Assembly: GCA_032358165.1 (NCBI GenBank)
Contig: JAALGY010000012.1
Span: 496,001-560,000, forward strand
Source: Diplosphaera chodatii
Taxonomy: Eukaryota > Chlorophyta > Trebouxiophyceae > Prasiolales > Stichococcaceae
Direction of reading: 5' to 3'
DNA length: 64,000 nucleotides
A model generated the notes under the pieces. That model saw only the letters and a list, made by a program, of their open reading frames with translations, ran no database searches and was not told the DNA's origin. Every line of letters begins with the position of its first letter. Position 1 is the stretch's first letter. Both the position numbers and the translations under genes were made by a program. Positions 11,784-24,700 of the stretch are shown in pieces.

Positions 11784-13654
11784 CGCGGCGGTGCAGGCCG
11801 CCATCCTGAGCGGCGAGGGCAGCGAGAAGGTGCAGGACCTGCTGCTGCTGGACGTCACGCCGCTGTCGCTGGGCCTGGAGACCGCCGGCGGTGTCATGGT
11901 GCGTGCGCTCCCACCCAGTTGCCCCGCAGTTGCAGGCATCCCCATATCAGGGGTGCAACTCTGTCATGGCCACAACCTGCATTGCAAGGGCTTCCATCAT
12001 GTCATGTCTGTGAACTGTGTGGAGTGATGGTACCCGTCGAGAGGGGCTCGACAAGTGTTGCGTCTAATGCATCGCAGACGACGCTCATCTCACGGAACAC
12101 CACCATCCCGACGAAGAAGGAGCAGGTCTTCTCGACGTACTCCGACAACCAGCCGGGCGTGCTCATGTACGCGTTCTGGTTTGAAATAATAAATCTGCAC
12201 ATCATTAACTTACTAATACTTTCATTTAATTTGCTGCTGGGGGCCTTGAAACTGTGTGGCGTTTGTGCTGGGACTGTGCCTCATGCTGGCTAGTGCTGGT
12301 GTGCATGTACCCTTTTGGTCGCTGAAGCCTCTCTGTGTTGCATGCTGCAGCCAAGTGTACGAGGGTGAGCGCTCGCGCACAAAGGACAACAACCTGCTGG
12401 GCAAGTTCGAGCTGTCTGGCATCCCCCCAGCGCCGCGGGGCGTGCCGCAGATCAATGTCGTGTTCGACATTGACGCCAACGGCATCCTCAACGTCTCAGC
12501 AGAGGATAAGACGACAGGTACGCTCGTGTGTGCTGCGCATGCCTGCAGTTCCATCCTCGTAGGTGTACATGCCCGCAGCATCATGGCTTCTCAAATGCTG
12601 AACCGCGCCTGCTGACTGCTCATGCAGGCACCAAGAACAAGATCACGATCACCAACGACAAGGGCCGCCTGTCGAAGGACGACATCGAGCGCATGGTGCA
12701 GGAGGCAGAGAAGTACAAGGTGAGCGCCCTTGTTCCCTCTGCATCGGCCAATGGCACCGATGCCAATATGTCGCGTGAGGTCCATGCGTGGTTTTCAGCG
12801 TGCAGCCGGAATGATGCTCTCTGTCTGGGGGGTTGAGGTGTGGGGCACATCTGGCAGTCCTGGCTCACCTGTTGGCTGTTCGATTGCAGACTGAGGATGA
12901 GGAGGCCGTGAAGAAGGTCGAGGCCAAGAACGCCCTCGAGAACTACGCCTTCAACATGCGCAACACGATCAAGGACGACAAGGTGTGTCTCATTGTTGTG
13001 CTTTCCTTCCAAAGTGCTGAGCACATGCATCAGGTTCAGGGGTGCTGAAGCTGAGCAACGCCAGAGGCATGACGGCCCCTGCCTGTGGCTGCAGATCGCC
13101 TCGAAGATGGACCCAGCAGACAAGTCGACAATCGAGTCGGCTGTGGATGATGCTATCTCATGGCTCGACACAAACCAGCTGGCAGAGGTACGTGGTATAT
13201 TGATGTTTTTTTCATGTCACCAGACGCATTGCCTTGAAAGTTCGCCGCCATGTTGCAGTGCATGCCAGCTATCGGACTGGTGACTCGGTGCTGACATGAG
13301 GGTCTTTCGCTCACCCTGCAGATGGACGAGCTTGAACACAAGCTCAAGGAGCTGGAGGGCACCTGCTCACCCATCATCTCAAAGTGCGCTCCTTCCACTT
13401 TTCCGCTTCATGTTGCTACTTGCAATTGTTGCAGTTTCAAAATGCTCAAGCGCCATGTCATGCCTGACCGCTGCAATGCAGTTGCAGCTCCCGCCCCTGC
13501 TGTATGCCTGATGTGCTGTTTTCTGCGGAGCAGGCTGTACCAGAGCGCGGGTGGTGCGCCTGAGGGTGGCGCGGCAGGCGGCTTCCCTGAGGGGGAGGCC
13601 CCGCCGTCGGGTGGCGGCAGCGGCAGCGGCCCCAAGATTGAGGAGGTCGATTAA
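10452..13654 (+). CDS. HSP70: Cytosolic heat shock protein 70
   Basis: ATP-dependent chaperone of the cytosol/nucleus. Nine exons are in phase: 10452-11465, 11668-11898, 12078-12166, 12351-12517, 12628-12719, 12890-12982, 13095-13187, 13322-13383 and 13534-13654, for 653 aa, the normal length. The nucleotide-binding domain carries the family signatures [20 protein letters not shown] and [13 protein letters not shown]. The substrate-binding domain ([17 protein letters not shown]) and a Gly/Pro-rich C-terminal linker follow. The protein ends in EEVD, the co-chaperone-binding tail of cytosolic members; there is no transit peptide or KDEL. The ATG at 10452 precedes the canonical [13 protein letters not shown]. 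Strong use of C-ending codons suggests high expression. A TGTAA lies 159 bases past the stop. Confidence 0.98.
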
Positions 13655-14360
13655 GCTGCGGTGCCAGACGGCTGCTACTGCAGCAGTATTCTTAGTCAGC
13701 TTACCGTTCTGCTATGACTGCAAAGGACTTGTTACACATAGGCACGGTGCGATGTGGGTGCATACTGGTGTGGTCACTGTCTGCGCATCCAGTGCAACCA
13801 GATATTGATGCCTGTAAGAGTACATCGTGAAGCCCTCTCACTTCACATCTCATGCATGTGACATCTGACAGCATCTGCAAGCCCGTGCATGTGCCATAGC
13901 TGTTTTGGAATTGATTTTTCAGATAAACGTTTTAAGAATCGCGTAGGTGATGGAATGCCTAACAGCAGCGAGCAATGTTATGCTCGGTGAGAGGAGGCAT
14001 GCATGCCCTGTGCTACATGCGACGGACGTATCGGATGCTGTGCAGGGAGACCAAAAACACTTTGCTTAGGTCGTGGCACATCATCACTCTGACAATACAA
14101 CACACCAGTGACACCATGGCACGCCATGCTGGATCATGACCAGATCAACAGCAACCCCGTGCATGGCATGTGCACCCCAACCTTCAGCTGGCAATCAGGG
14201 ATACAGTTCAAAGAAAACCAGGCATACAGGAGGCATTCACCAACAAGCTATAGAATTGTGTCTCTTGCCCTCAAACTTGGACCTGCTTTGGTGCGGACGC
14301 CAGCGGCCATTGGAATCCATATCATTACTTAAGCCACAATGGGCAATCTCAACCTGCTGC
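13655..14360. other. Convergent intergenic region HSP70 / malic enzyme
   Basis: About 700 bases between two converging stop codons. It holds the HSP70 TGTAA element and presumably both 3' UTRs. No coding segment was recognised. Confidence 0.5.
13813..13817 (+). terminator. TGTAA poly(A) signal candidate of HSP70
   Basis: TGTAA, the usual chlorophyte polyadenylation element, lies 159 bases after the HSP70 stop codon. Confidence 0.45.
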
Positions 14361-17300
14361 CTACTTCCTGGATGACTTGAGGCTGCTGAAATGGTTGGGA
14401 GCCTCCAGAGGATTGTCTGGCAGCCACATGCGGTCCGCGAGGTACGCCTCAAGGTCCTTCGGCTTGTCGATTTGTGCAATGCCTTCTGCAAATGCCTCTT
14501 CGGCCACTGCAGTGGCCACCTGCAAGCCACAGCAGCATTTGAACTGCCAGGCTGTGCTGTGCTGACAAGCATGCAGAAGCACATGCCATACGGGACACCT
14601 GGCCTGCCTTGGCTGAGCTGTGCACATCGCCCCTGCTACCAACGGTTGAAGAGGTGCAGGCATCAGCAACCATGGTCACCTTGAGTGAGATGTCACGCAA
14701 GTCTGACAAGTCAGGGTAGATTTTGCCCTCGTCAAAGCTCTCTGGTGTAACATAGTCTGCCAGCCGCTGCGCTGCTGAGGCAAACATTTTGTCAGACACC
14801 TCCTTGGCCTGCGGCAGGAGACAGGCCTCTTATGATGATGGTGCATGTGAGAGGCCTCATGACACCAGGTGGGTTGGTGATACGGTGACGACGTCGACAT
14901 GTGACAGCATTGGCAGGCTGCTGTGAAATGCTGCTGTTGGCTGGCACCTTGACCATGACGGCGCCAAACCCAACACCAGGGCTGCAGTGGAAAGGCACCC
15001 TCAGTGCATGACCGCCTTTGTGCGGGTGCAGAGTTCTGCAACACATCTAAGAGCTGCAGCTGCAGCACACGAAGGCATGACTCACAAGATGAGCACGTTG
15101 TTGGCCTGGCCGGGCGAGAACTTCTTGCCCTTGTACTCGACAGGTGCAAAAGCCGTGCCTGCAGCACGCATAACTTTGAAGGCACCCCATAGTGGTTGCA
15201 ATAGTAGCCTGTCAAGCATGCTGCAACACCTTACATGTTCACCTAGGGTGCCACGCTCACCTGATGCGAAGATACATTCGCCTTTGCTCCAGTTATATGC
15301 GTTCTCGGCGGTGATTTCCGCCTTTTCCGTGGGGTTGGACAGCGGAAACACCAGCGGCTTGGGGTGCCCATCGCACAGCGCCTCAATGATGTCCTGGTCG
15401 AAGGCTGGGCCAGCGCCTGCAAGCCCGATCAGAGCATGCGGCTTGACGTGCTTCACCACGTCCAGCAACTCCTACATGCATCAAGATACCAAGGTACATG
15501 TTGAATTGCCACTGCCACTTGGTTTGCACATCTGCCTGTGAAAAATGTGTTCACGGAGCCACACCACGCTGCATGTGCTTCACATAAGTGCAATGTTGCG
15601 TCTCTCACCTTCATGTCTGGCGTGTCGTCTGTGCGCATGAACACTTTCTTGTGATCCGGCTTGTCATCGCCGCGGGACTCTGTGATCAAGCCCTTGGTGT
15701 CGACCAGGTACAATGCCTGCACGTCACCTTGCTGCAGTCAGCCCGCTGTGACAGCTGCTCCTGGTAGCACTGGCGCATGCCGCGGCTGCCGCGGGGCTCG
15801 AGTAATAGCGACAGAGGCGGTGCCATTGGTGAACATTCGATGCCAGACGGTGTGTGGAGCTGACGACGACACAGCAGGGCGAGAGCAACACGGCGCCACG
15901 GTGCATGCCTTCCGGGCCTCCTCTGCTGACACTCCGCCCTTGAGCTCAATGACGGAGGCGATGGACTTGGCGACACCCACTGCAGAGCTGCCCGCACCGA
16001 AGAACACAATGCGGGCGTCCTTCAGCTCGGTGCCCTGTGCCTTCATGCCATTGATGAACCTGCGCCACCGCCGACAGATCCTTGGTCACCGCAGTTCCGG
16101 CACATGTGGCACTGGGTTGTGCGTCAGGCTTGCTGCTTGGTGTCAATGGAGAGACAGACTGCGGGACGCAGGCAGGCCCACCCTGTGGTCACAACGGCGC
16201 CCGTGCCCTGAATGTCGTCGTTGAAGCACAGCACCTTCTTCCGCATGCGCTCCAGGATGGCAAATGCCTGCAGGGTTTTCGAAATAAGGCTTTGATGCGA
16301 CGCATACATGCCCTGACCTACGGCTGGGCTGCAGCATGACTCGCAGCCAGCGTGCAGAGGATGTGACGCAACACTGCTGGCAAAGTCTCACCATGTCCGT
16401 CTGGAAGTCCTCAAACTGGATGAGCGCGTCTGGGTAGCGCGCCTTGACCGCCATGCAAAACTCTCTGCAACATGCACCCAGTGGCATCCACCAGCTGCTA
16501 TTAGGGTGCTATTAGGGTGCCAGCATGCCAGCCGCAACTTGGATGGCAAGGCGGCAACTCACTCTACAACCGCCATCTCCTTGTCGCCACGGATGCGATC
16601 CTTCTTGGCGCCCTACAGAGTGTTTTTTAGAAACACAGCAGCTCGAAGGCCCGAGCCAAGTGGACGTGGACATGCTGCAGTACATAGCCACGTGATGTTG
16701 TGCTGCCGTAGGTGATGCTTCATCAAGTGACGTGACTCACGAGGTAGAATCTGTCTTTCCGGAGGTCTGGGTTGTCAGTGCCGACATCAAGTACTGCGCC
16801 CCAACCACACATATCAGCAAGGGGTATTGTAAACTGCATGACAAGCTCCTGACTGCGCACAAGTCGCAGGTTTTGCCACCTACCAGCCGGCAAGCTGTGC
16901 TCTGGATGGAAGCCCGCTCCTGCCACATACAACGAAATCTGCAACCAAAACGACTACATTGTTTGTAACAGTGGCGCAGAGCCAATGCCATTGCCATGCT
17001 GCGGTCTGACCTGCTGTGCCCCACCTTCCCAATACTGATGCCAATGCCATTTGTCCCGAGGTCGCCCAGCCCAAGGATGCGACCCCCGTCAGCTGCATGA
17101 GAAGGATTGTAATCAGTTACGGCATGCATCCTCCTGCAAAACCATATGTTACATCTGCGCCGCACACAGCAGATCAGCAGCACACCCAACGGAGCACTCA
17201 CTAACGACGACGATCTGGACAGCCTTGCTAGGCCAGTTCTGGAGGATGTCCCGGAACCTATTCCGGTGGTCGAAACCGCTGAGATACATGCCCAGCGGAA

Positions 17301-18479
17301 CGCTGCGTGCAAATGTATCAAGTCAGCAGAGCAGGTGTGGGCAACATCTCGCAGTGGCCGGTGAACATGCAGCAAAATGATCCGGCTTACTTGTAGATTC
17401 GGTCAAACTTCTGGCAAGCCTGCGAATGGAAGCTGTTGGCACAGTGAGACCCTGTTATCCCATGGCTGCCTCGTACTCACAGCAAGTTCCACGTGGGGTA
17501 GCTCATGTGTGGGTTGCAATACTCAGTTACCTCGCCGACGACTGGCGTGTAGATGATGGGTGCAAGCGCCTCAAGGTTGTTGATGACAACATGGTAGAAC
17601 AGGGTGACATTGTGGCTGAGGAGCTCCGACAGGATGAAGTATTTCCCTGAGCTTGCAGTGTCATAACATCAGCTGCTGGACACATGAAGCAAAGCCCGAG
17701 CTGTCATGGCCACGGTGCAGGCTGCCTCACCTAGGTTGTCCTGCTCCATGTCCAAATGCCGCATCACCCTGGGAGCATGAAATGGGACAACACATGATAT
17801 TTCGACCGCTTGCAATGGTGTATATGGACAAGCGGAGGCAGGCGCGGCCGTGCATCACTGCATTTGCTGCTCTAAAAAGGCTGGAGAGGTCTGTGACAGT
17901 CGAATGTGCATTGAACGCACCGCTCTGCCTACAAGCATGGAAGTTACGTGGAGTCAAAATAAAGCTGTACAGGAAGAAGTGTGCCGACAGCAGCCCACAT
18001 TGTTGACGCCTTCAACAGGTAGCTGGGCCCCAGACAGAGAAGCTGCTGCCCACCTGCAGATCCAGGCTCTCTACAACTGCAGGTAGCAGACCTTCGATGC
18101 TGCATGGGCGTGACAGCAGCTCAGCTTCACACCCACTGGGTAGGTATGGTGCGCTCCACACCAGGGCACTGGCTCTTAATGAGACAGTCGACATACTCAC
18201 CGTTTGTGACGCCGCTGCTCATCGTTGAAGCAGGTGCCCTGCGGTGCCAGGGAAAGCATGGCCAGTGATCAGCTAGGTTAGGCACGCTGGCGAAAGCAAT
18301 GCAATGTACACCTCTCTCTGACGGCAGATCAAGTATTGCCACGCCAGCACTTGCACTGTACTTGCCAAGTTCAGTAATGGGTTGCGCAGAAGTATGATGC
18401 CGCCGCTTGCTTCAGCGGCTTTCATGGCCGGGGTACGCGTCTGCTGCGTTCCGGGTTTCTGCGGGAGCACCAAAGCCAT
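14361..18479 (-). CDS. Malic enzyme (plant/algal type, probably NADP-dependent)
   Basis: Oxidative decarboxylation of malate to pyruvate with NAD(P)H release. About 16 exons. The likely start is the ATG at 18479 (MALVLPQKPG). Segments match the family in order: ILLRNPLLN, EGLLPAVVESL (18099-18054), APIIYTPVVGE (17646-17531), ACQKFDRIYK (17419-17391), GRILGLGDLGTNGIGI, LDVGTDNPDL, LIQFEDFQ, the catalytic FNDDIQGTG (about 16220), the nucleotide-binding FFGAGSSAVGVA (about 15990), LYLVDTKGLI, PLVFPLSNPT and SPGQANN (about 15120). The C-terminal exon ends at 14361. Cofactor preference is inferred, not shown. One early join (about 18054 to 17790) could not be phased cleanly. There is no long N-terminal transit sequence, so cytosolic is the simplest reading. 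Confidence 0.9.
16497..16518. repeat. Two-copy 11-bp tandem repeat
   Basis: Two perfect copies of GCTATTAGGGT lie in an intron of the malic enzyme gene. The TTAGGG core resembles a telomere unit, but two copies are too few to mean more than a local duplication. Confidence 0.7.
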
Positions 18480-18600
18480 GTCATGCTTTGCGAGGGCACA
18501 ACATGCTTGTATAATTGATGCTATTGCGCTCGACTGCAAGTCAACTGCAGGAGTACCGTGATCATGGCCGTCGTTGTGGTTGTGCAGGGGTGACACCCCA

Positions 18601-19480
18601 TCAAGTCAAACGAGCGGCGGCGGCGACACCACAATGCACATCGCCGATAAGTTTTTGCCGTCCAGGCACGAATGCAGCGGGAAGCTCGACGCGTATCCGA
18701 TCAGCTAGTCGTGTCGAGCCAACAGCGCGGTGAAAGCAGGTGCATGTCCAGGAAGGCTTCCAGCGCGCATGTTGTAGCAGTGCTGCCTCAACATCATGGC
18801 AGCGCAGCTTGCAGGAAGGCACAACCGTATGGGCATGCATGACGCATCCCAGCAGCCACCAGAACGGTTGGATCTCTCAGATCAAGGAAGGCGAAGAGGT
18901 TCGGCTGGCGTCTGCGGTTTAGGTCATGGTGAACCGCGATAGCTTGCTCACCGTGGCATCGTTCGTCGAATCCTCATGGTGCAGCTGTGTCCTTGACATG
19001 TCATCTTCAAGCGCCTGATTAATGGCGTCGGCAACAGCCGCCATGCTGGCGAGCTGTGCACAACTTTGCTGACTGTGTTGTAATGCAAAGTCTGCTTCGG
19101 TACGCAAATGCAATCAATTCAAGCCGCTTCTCCTTGATACCCTATGTAGCCCTCGTAGGTCTGTGTCCTGAGGACGATTGCCTGCTGCAACTGTCAAACA
19201 GGAAGCATCATCAGTATACAGGCTGTGTTGGCACAAGCCGTTGTCGGTGGTACAGATCTTCATGGACACAGAGAGTGAAAGTACCGAACAGGCTAAATCA
19301 ACAACAAGACCGTAAATATAGCACGTTGTTGCATGCTTCAACAACTTGAGCAGCTGCGGATGACCACCGCTCACCTTGTAGAATATACTCGTCTTCACTG
19401 ACATCAAACGTTTGCTGTGGTACTGCCTCACGTTTGCATTGCATAGGCGGATCGCAAAAGCTGTCGAAGCTTGAGGGCAT
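18601..19480 (-). CDS. Unrecognised split gene
   Basis: Coding-like exons on the - strand, none recognised. The first begins at the ATG at 19480 (MPSSFDSFCDPP...) and runs about 35 codons to a GT donor near 19375. A second clear exon (about 19110-18950) encodes a helical, Ala/Gln-rich stretch including ASMAAVADAINQALEDDM. A last exon (about 18800-18601) encodes RLADRIRVELPAAFVPG and ends at a TGA at 18601-18603. The middle joins are unclear. The helical segment would suit a coiled-coil subunit of a larger complex. It is head-to-head with WDR82 (185 bases) and 121 bases upstream of the malic enzyme ATG on the same strand, so a malic-enzyme 5' exon is a less likely alternative. Confidence 0.4.
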
Positions 19481-19665
19481 ACAGTAGCACTATTTGGCTT
19501 ACCAAGCTCCACCTCAAACCACGCTTTTCAAGTTATGCAACTCCTTCATCGACGATTGAGCATGCAGAACACTCCCTGATGCACCTCCTATGCAGCACTC
19601 AGGCAGTGCAATCATGCTCGTGTAGCAGCCTGTCCAAGGCGCGGTGGCAGAGGGCTTGATTGGCT

Positions 19666-21220
19666 ATGGTGGGCATCAAGCTGCAGGATGACATCGTCAC
19701 GTCGTTCGGCATGGGCCGTGTGTTCAAGGTGTGCTGGGTCATGGATTGCTCAGCATGTGCAATGATCCGCCGCGAGCATCTGGACCAGTGGCGGCAGATT
19801 GCCCTGCTGCTGTTGCTGCAGGAGAACACGGCATGTATCAACTCGCTGGACTTCCACAGACAAGAAGACCTGCTAGTGACTGCGTGCGAAGACGACTCTG
19901 TGCACCTTTACAACATAGAGTCTGGCACAGTTGACAAGACTGTGTTCAGCCGCAAGTACGGGGTGGCGCACATACGCTTCACGCACCACCCTTACTCCGT
20001 CGTGTATGCCTCCAACAAGGCAAGCTGCTCAGCGGCATGCTGCGCATGGCACAGTGATGATTGACAACGGCGGGAGACCTGGTGTCATGTGGCGCTTCGC
20101 CTCCATAGATCATTGTTTTCGTGGGTTTCAGGGCAACGAGCACGCACTGCGGTACCTGTCGCTGCACGACAACCAGTATGTGCGGTACTTCAGGGGACAC
20201 ACAGCTCGGGTGTCTGCCTTGGCCATGTCCCCAAAGAATGACTTGTTTATGTCAGCGGCAGAGGTGCGTGTATCTCTCAATCGTATCCCAGTGCCAATGG
20301 CGCCTTCCTCTAAAATTTTGGGCGTTGCATGCACCTCCAGTCGAACCTGTCTGCTGCAGTGCAGGATCACCAGGTTCGGTTATGGGACCTCCGAAGCACA
20401 CAGTGCCAGGGGTTGGTCAACTGCCCTGGCCCAGCAACAGCAGCATTTGATCAGCAGGGCCTCGTGTTCAGCATAGGCAGTGAAAGCGGCGTGCTGAAAC
20501 TATACGATGTGCGGTCGTATGACAAGGGCCCATTCGACACCTTTGCGGTGAGTGCGTCTACAGTGGTCCAGCACTTGCTCTTTGCAAAAATTGCAATATG
20601 CCACCGTGTCTTCTGTCGAAGCTGTGCATTGGCCACAGGTACCAGAACTGGCAAATTGCGCGCAACGGTTCCACAGCGTGACCTTCAGCCCTGATGGCAA
20701 GCTGATGTCGGCGGTGGCAGGCGGCACGCTGTATCTGCTGGACGCATTCAACGGCAATGTCATGCTGCGCCTCAGCATCGGCGCAGACAGTGCCGGCTGC
20801 GAGGCCAGCTTCAGCCCCGATGGCCAGTACGTCAGCTCAGGTGACCGCAGCTTAGCACAGCGCATGCTATATTAGCTATGACCTTGTTGCGCACTATCGA
20901 CCAGATGACTAAGAGTTCGCTGTGCATGATGTTGCAGGGTGTCAGGACAGAGCAGTGCGTATATGGAGCACTGCCACAGGCAGCGAAGTGGCGGTTCTCA
21001 ATGGACACGCGGGTGTGCCTACCGCCCTGAAATGGGCACCTCGTAGGGTGAGTTCTGTTACTGTGTTGCACCACGTAGTGACACAACATGCAGAACGGCA
21101 TGCACAATTGCAGCAGCACACCCTGACTCTGCCCCGAACCCGTGATGGCGTCGATTGCAGTTGATGATGGCGAGCGCATGCAATGCGCTCGTCATGTGGG
21201 TGCCACAGAAGATCACTTGA
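19666..21220 (+). CDS. WDR82/Swd2-family WD40 protein
   Basis: Homologue of WDR82/Swd2 (S2L in plants), a WD40 subunit of SET1/COMPASS H3K4 methyltransferase and of RNA 3'-end processing/phosphatase complexes. Seven exons are in phase: 19666-19728, 19822-20019, 20132-20263, 20365-20547, 20639-20840, 20938-21047 and 21161-21220, giving 315 aa against 313 in human WDR82. Diagnostic segments are [50 protein letters not shown] and FSPDGKLMS. Intron 2 uses a GC donor (gcaagc at 20020), confirmed by phase and by homology on both sides. The ATG at 19666 places [11 protein letters not shown] at the N-terminus as in the family. Confidence 0.93.
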
Positions 21221-21736
21221 GCCCCCGCCCAGCGGCCGGCTGCCGCAGAGATGTTTCAAAAGGAATGATATAGCTGCAAGTTCGACCAGCTGCAGTCGGA
21301 CTGTAGCTTTGATGCAACAAACCGGGGGATGATTTCATCGGTCATTAGCACTGAAGGACCCAACCATCAAATGCTGTTAAACCAGTGAACCGACCAAGTG
21401 CAGCGGGCCCCATCAAAGCCAGGTTTGGCAACCACATCATCACCCCTGTTGCGGGGGGTTTCAGCCTTTCAATGTCCATCTGCAAGCAGGAGGGGTCACA
21501 GAATCACAGCTTATCAGAAATGCTTGTTTGCTTTGAGGTCACTGAGATCAACAGCCGCTATGTTCCTGCTGATGCTGCGTTTGCGAAAGCTGTCGAGGCA
21601 ACTCTGCAGCGTGAACGCTCAGCTCGAGTAATCGAGAACCAAGCAACAAACGGCGCATGCGCAGCGCCTAAACTCTGAACAGCTGTTGCCCGACGGTCGT
21701 CATCCAATGCTGTACTGAGTGACGTTGGCGGTCGCC
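21221..21736. other. Intergenic, WDR82 to arabinosyltransferase gene
   Basis: About 516 bases between two + strand genes. One unremarkable open frame without an ATG crosses it and has no family resemblance. No other signal was recognised. Confidence 0.45.
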
Positions 21737-24700
21737 ATGGCGCCTCAGGCGCCGCGCCGTAAGAGGCGCGCCATCAACCGCCTCGTGCGCGGTGCCATCA
21801 GTCTGGCGTTCCTTGGGGGCCTGGCGTTCCTGATACACCGCCCTCTGGTGCAGCTGTACTGGGGCACCTACAGCAGGCTGCAGCTTGGCGGAGCTTCCAG
21901 GCTGTTTGGCGGCGCAGCCTCGCCGACCGTCACGCAATGGCTGGCATCCCAGCACCAGCAGACAGGTGCCTGATGGCAACTTCCAGGCACGTGACATGAC
22001 GCAGATCTTCATCGTCATCCCATTCCCTTGATCGTCAGCATCAAAGGCCAACATGTTTTTGCAGAGGGGAGGATTCTGGTGGCAAAAGGCAGCAAAGCAG
22101 CGGAGGCACCAGACCCGTCCCAGACCAGCCACTCTGCCAGCGATGCGGTGGTGCCTGCAGAAAAGCCGCAGCAGCAGGCGCAGGAGGCATCTCAGACTGC
22201 AGCGCCGCTGGCTGCACAGGCAGACACAGGGGCGGCACAGGCAGCGGCAGGGTCACAAGCAGTGGCAGCCACTGGCTGCCTTCCCACAACCTGGACTGGC
22301 AAGCCAGAAGACTATCGACTCAGAGAGTGAGTGTCTCTGCTATGTTTATTCTCGTGCTGTGCTGCCATACCTCACAGTACCTCGCCGTGCATACCCTTGA
22401 TGACTGTATCCGCAGGGAGGCGGTCAAGTGCCTGGTGGACGAGCACAACACTATCATGGTCACGTGGGCGAATCACCACTACCTGGACTTCGTCACGACT
22501 TGGGTGGAGCATATCAAGGGCGTTGGCGTGACCACCTACCTTGTTGGTGCGGGCCGCTGCGTTCACAAAGTTGCAGTCTCAGCGCTGGGCGTGCCTCTTG
22601 CGATGTACAGTCTGCCGGGTCGCCACGTGCAACCAGGCATGGTGAAAGTTGGTGAGGGCATGACGTAACGTGCCATTCGGTGAATATACAGGTGCCATGG
22701 ACGACACCTTGCTGCGGAAGCTGGCATCCAGCGGAATCAACACCTTTTCTATGAACTCGGGGCTGACTGAGAATGACTTTGGCTGGGGGTCAGCCAACTT
22801 CCACAAAATGGTGTGCATGCACAATGCTGCGAACCTTGAGTTGCGGCTGTGCCCGATTTGTACCTCCAAGGACCCCATGGCTTGGCGCTCCGCTTATGAC
22901 ACTATTGTGTGTCTGCGCAGGGCCGTGAGAAAATCAACCTCATTTATACCTTCACCAAGATGGGCCATGCCATCCTGGTGTCCGATGTGGATACCGTGTG
23001 GATGCAAGACCCGCTGCCGTATATGGCAAAGTACCCGGAGGCTGACTGCCTAGTGTCCAGTGACCACCTGGTGATCTACTCTGCCGTAACCTCCAGCTGT
23101 CGATGTCACTCCCATTCCCTGTCGATATCACTCCCACCCTCTGCAAGTGCCATACATGGCAAGTGCTGGGAACATCCAAGTGAGTTTGCTGATGCTGCTG
23201 CAGAGAGAGACAGTCACTGATGGGGGCTTGGAGTTGTATCCAGAGGCGGGTTCAGCCGCCAACATTGGAATCATGCTGGTCAAACCCAACGCAGTGCCCC
23301 TTGCAAAGGTGAAGTGACATGCGCCTGGATCAGCTCGAAGTGCCGAGATGGCAGTGCACACTCGAGGAGCAACCCATCCTCAGTGCTGACTGCAGACATC
23401 CGCACATGCAGGAATGGGTAGATAGAATTGTTGCAGATGACAAGATATGGGATCAGAATGCATTCAACGAGCTGATGACGCGGGGAGTGCAGATCGCGCC
23501 AAGGCGGGAAGACCGCCTGTTCTTGTGAGCAGCTACTGCCATGCTGTTGGTACTTGTGCACGCCAAAAAGTAGCACATGTGCTCAACAAAGCATGCGTTG
23601 TGCCTGCTGTGCAGGGGTTATGATGCCAAGTACAAGTTTGGCATCCTGCCGGTGTCCACCTTCTGCAGCGGCCACACATTCTTCACGCAACGCATGCATG
23701 AGAAGCTAAAGCTGCAGCCGTACGTGGTGCATGCCACCTTCCAGTTCTCGGGCACGCCGGGCAAGCGTCACCGCATGCGGGAGTTTATGCTTTGGCATGT
23801 GAGTGTTGTAAACTGCGTGCTAGCAGGGTGTCAGAAGGGACCTCGCGCTGCTGTGCGAGCCCGTCGCGCAAAGTTCAAATGAATATTGATGCTGTTTGCA
23901 TGTGAACCAGAACACTGAGCTAATGATAGCATGCTTGCTGACGAAACTCGCGTATTCACTGTAGGACCCTCCTGAATATTATGATCGGCCGGGCGGCTAC
24001 CTGGTGTATGATGCAGACGCGCCAGCAGCTATGATTCAAGCAGCGGTGCCTGCGACGCTCGCGCGTGACGAGCAGCTGGACCTCAACGGCACACTGGGAC
24101 ACTTTGAGCTTGTGCACCATCAATTGAAGCAGGTGCCAACCATGCCTGGCAGATGTAGTGGCTCTCTCACACCACTTGCAGGCCTTCTGCCCAGGCCCCG
24201 GCACATGCATAACGTGGGCTGCTTCACCTTGTGCAGCTGCGCAGCGCATGGGCAATTGCGCAGACACTGGGCCGAGCGCTCATATTCCCAAAGCTCTGGG
24301 CAGGAATGGATAGGTGAGCTACGCAGTCCGTCGCTTTCCCACTCCTTGCTGCACATCTACGGGGTGCAGCATTGCCTTGAAACATACGCATGAGTACCTG
24401 ACAATGCAAGGCAGTGCCAGTGCGCTGATCTTCAGCCTGAATGCTTTCGAACAGCTGTGTCGCCTCGAGATAAGAAGCAGTCAATCCAAACTGCAGGTGG
24501 TGGGCCCCCCATAATGGCATCATACCGGGATCACATCTTGAGCTGCCCTACATTGCGCCCTTCGATCACCTCATGGACCTCGAAGCGTGCGGCCAATTGT
24601 GCTTTTGTGATGCACACAGCAATCTGCGCCACACACCACGATGCTGCGCTCATTTCCAAGGCAGAGTCACTTACAGAACATGAAAGGGGCAACTGCAGGA

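Noticed and set aside
16497..16518. TTAGGG repeat as an interstitial telomere
   Set aside because: Only two copies inside an intron; green algal telomeres are usually TTTAGGG-type. A local tandem duplication is enough.
21385..21678. Open frame of 97 codons between WDR82 and the arabinosyltransferase
   Set aside because: It begins with GTG rather than ATG, lacks splice support and resembles no family.
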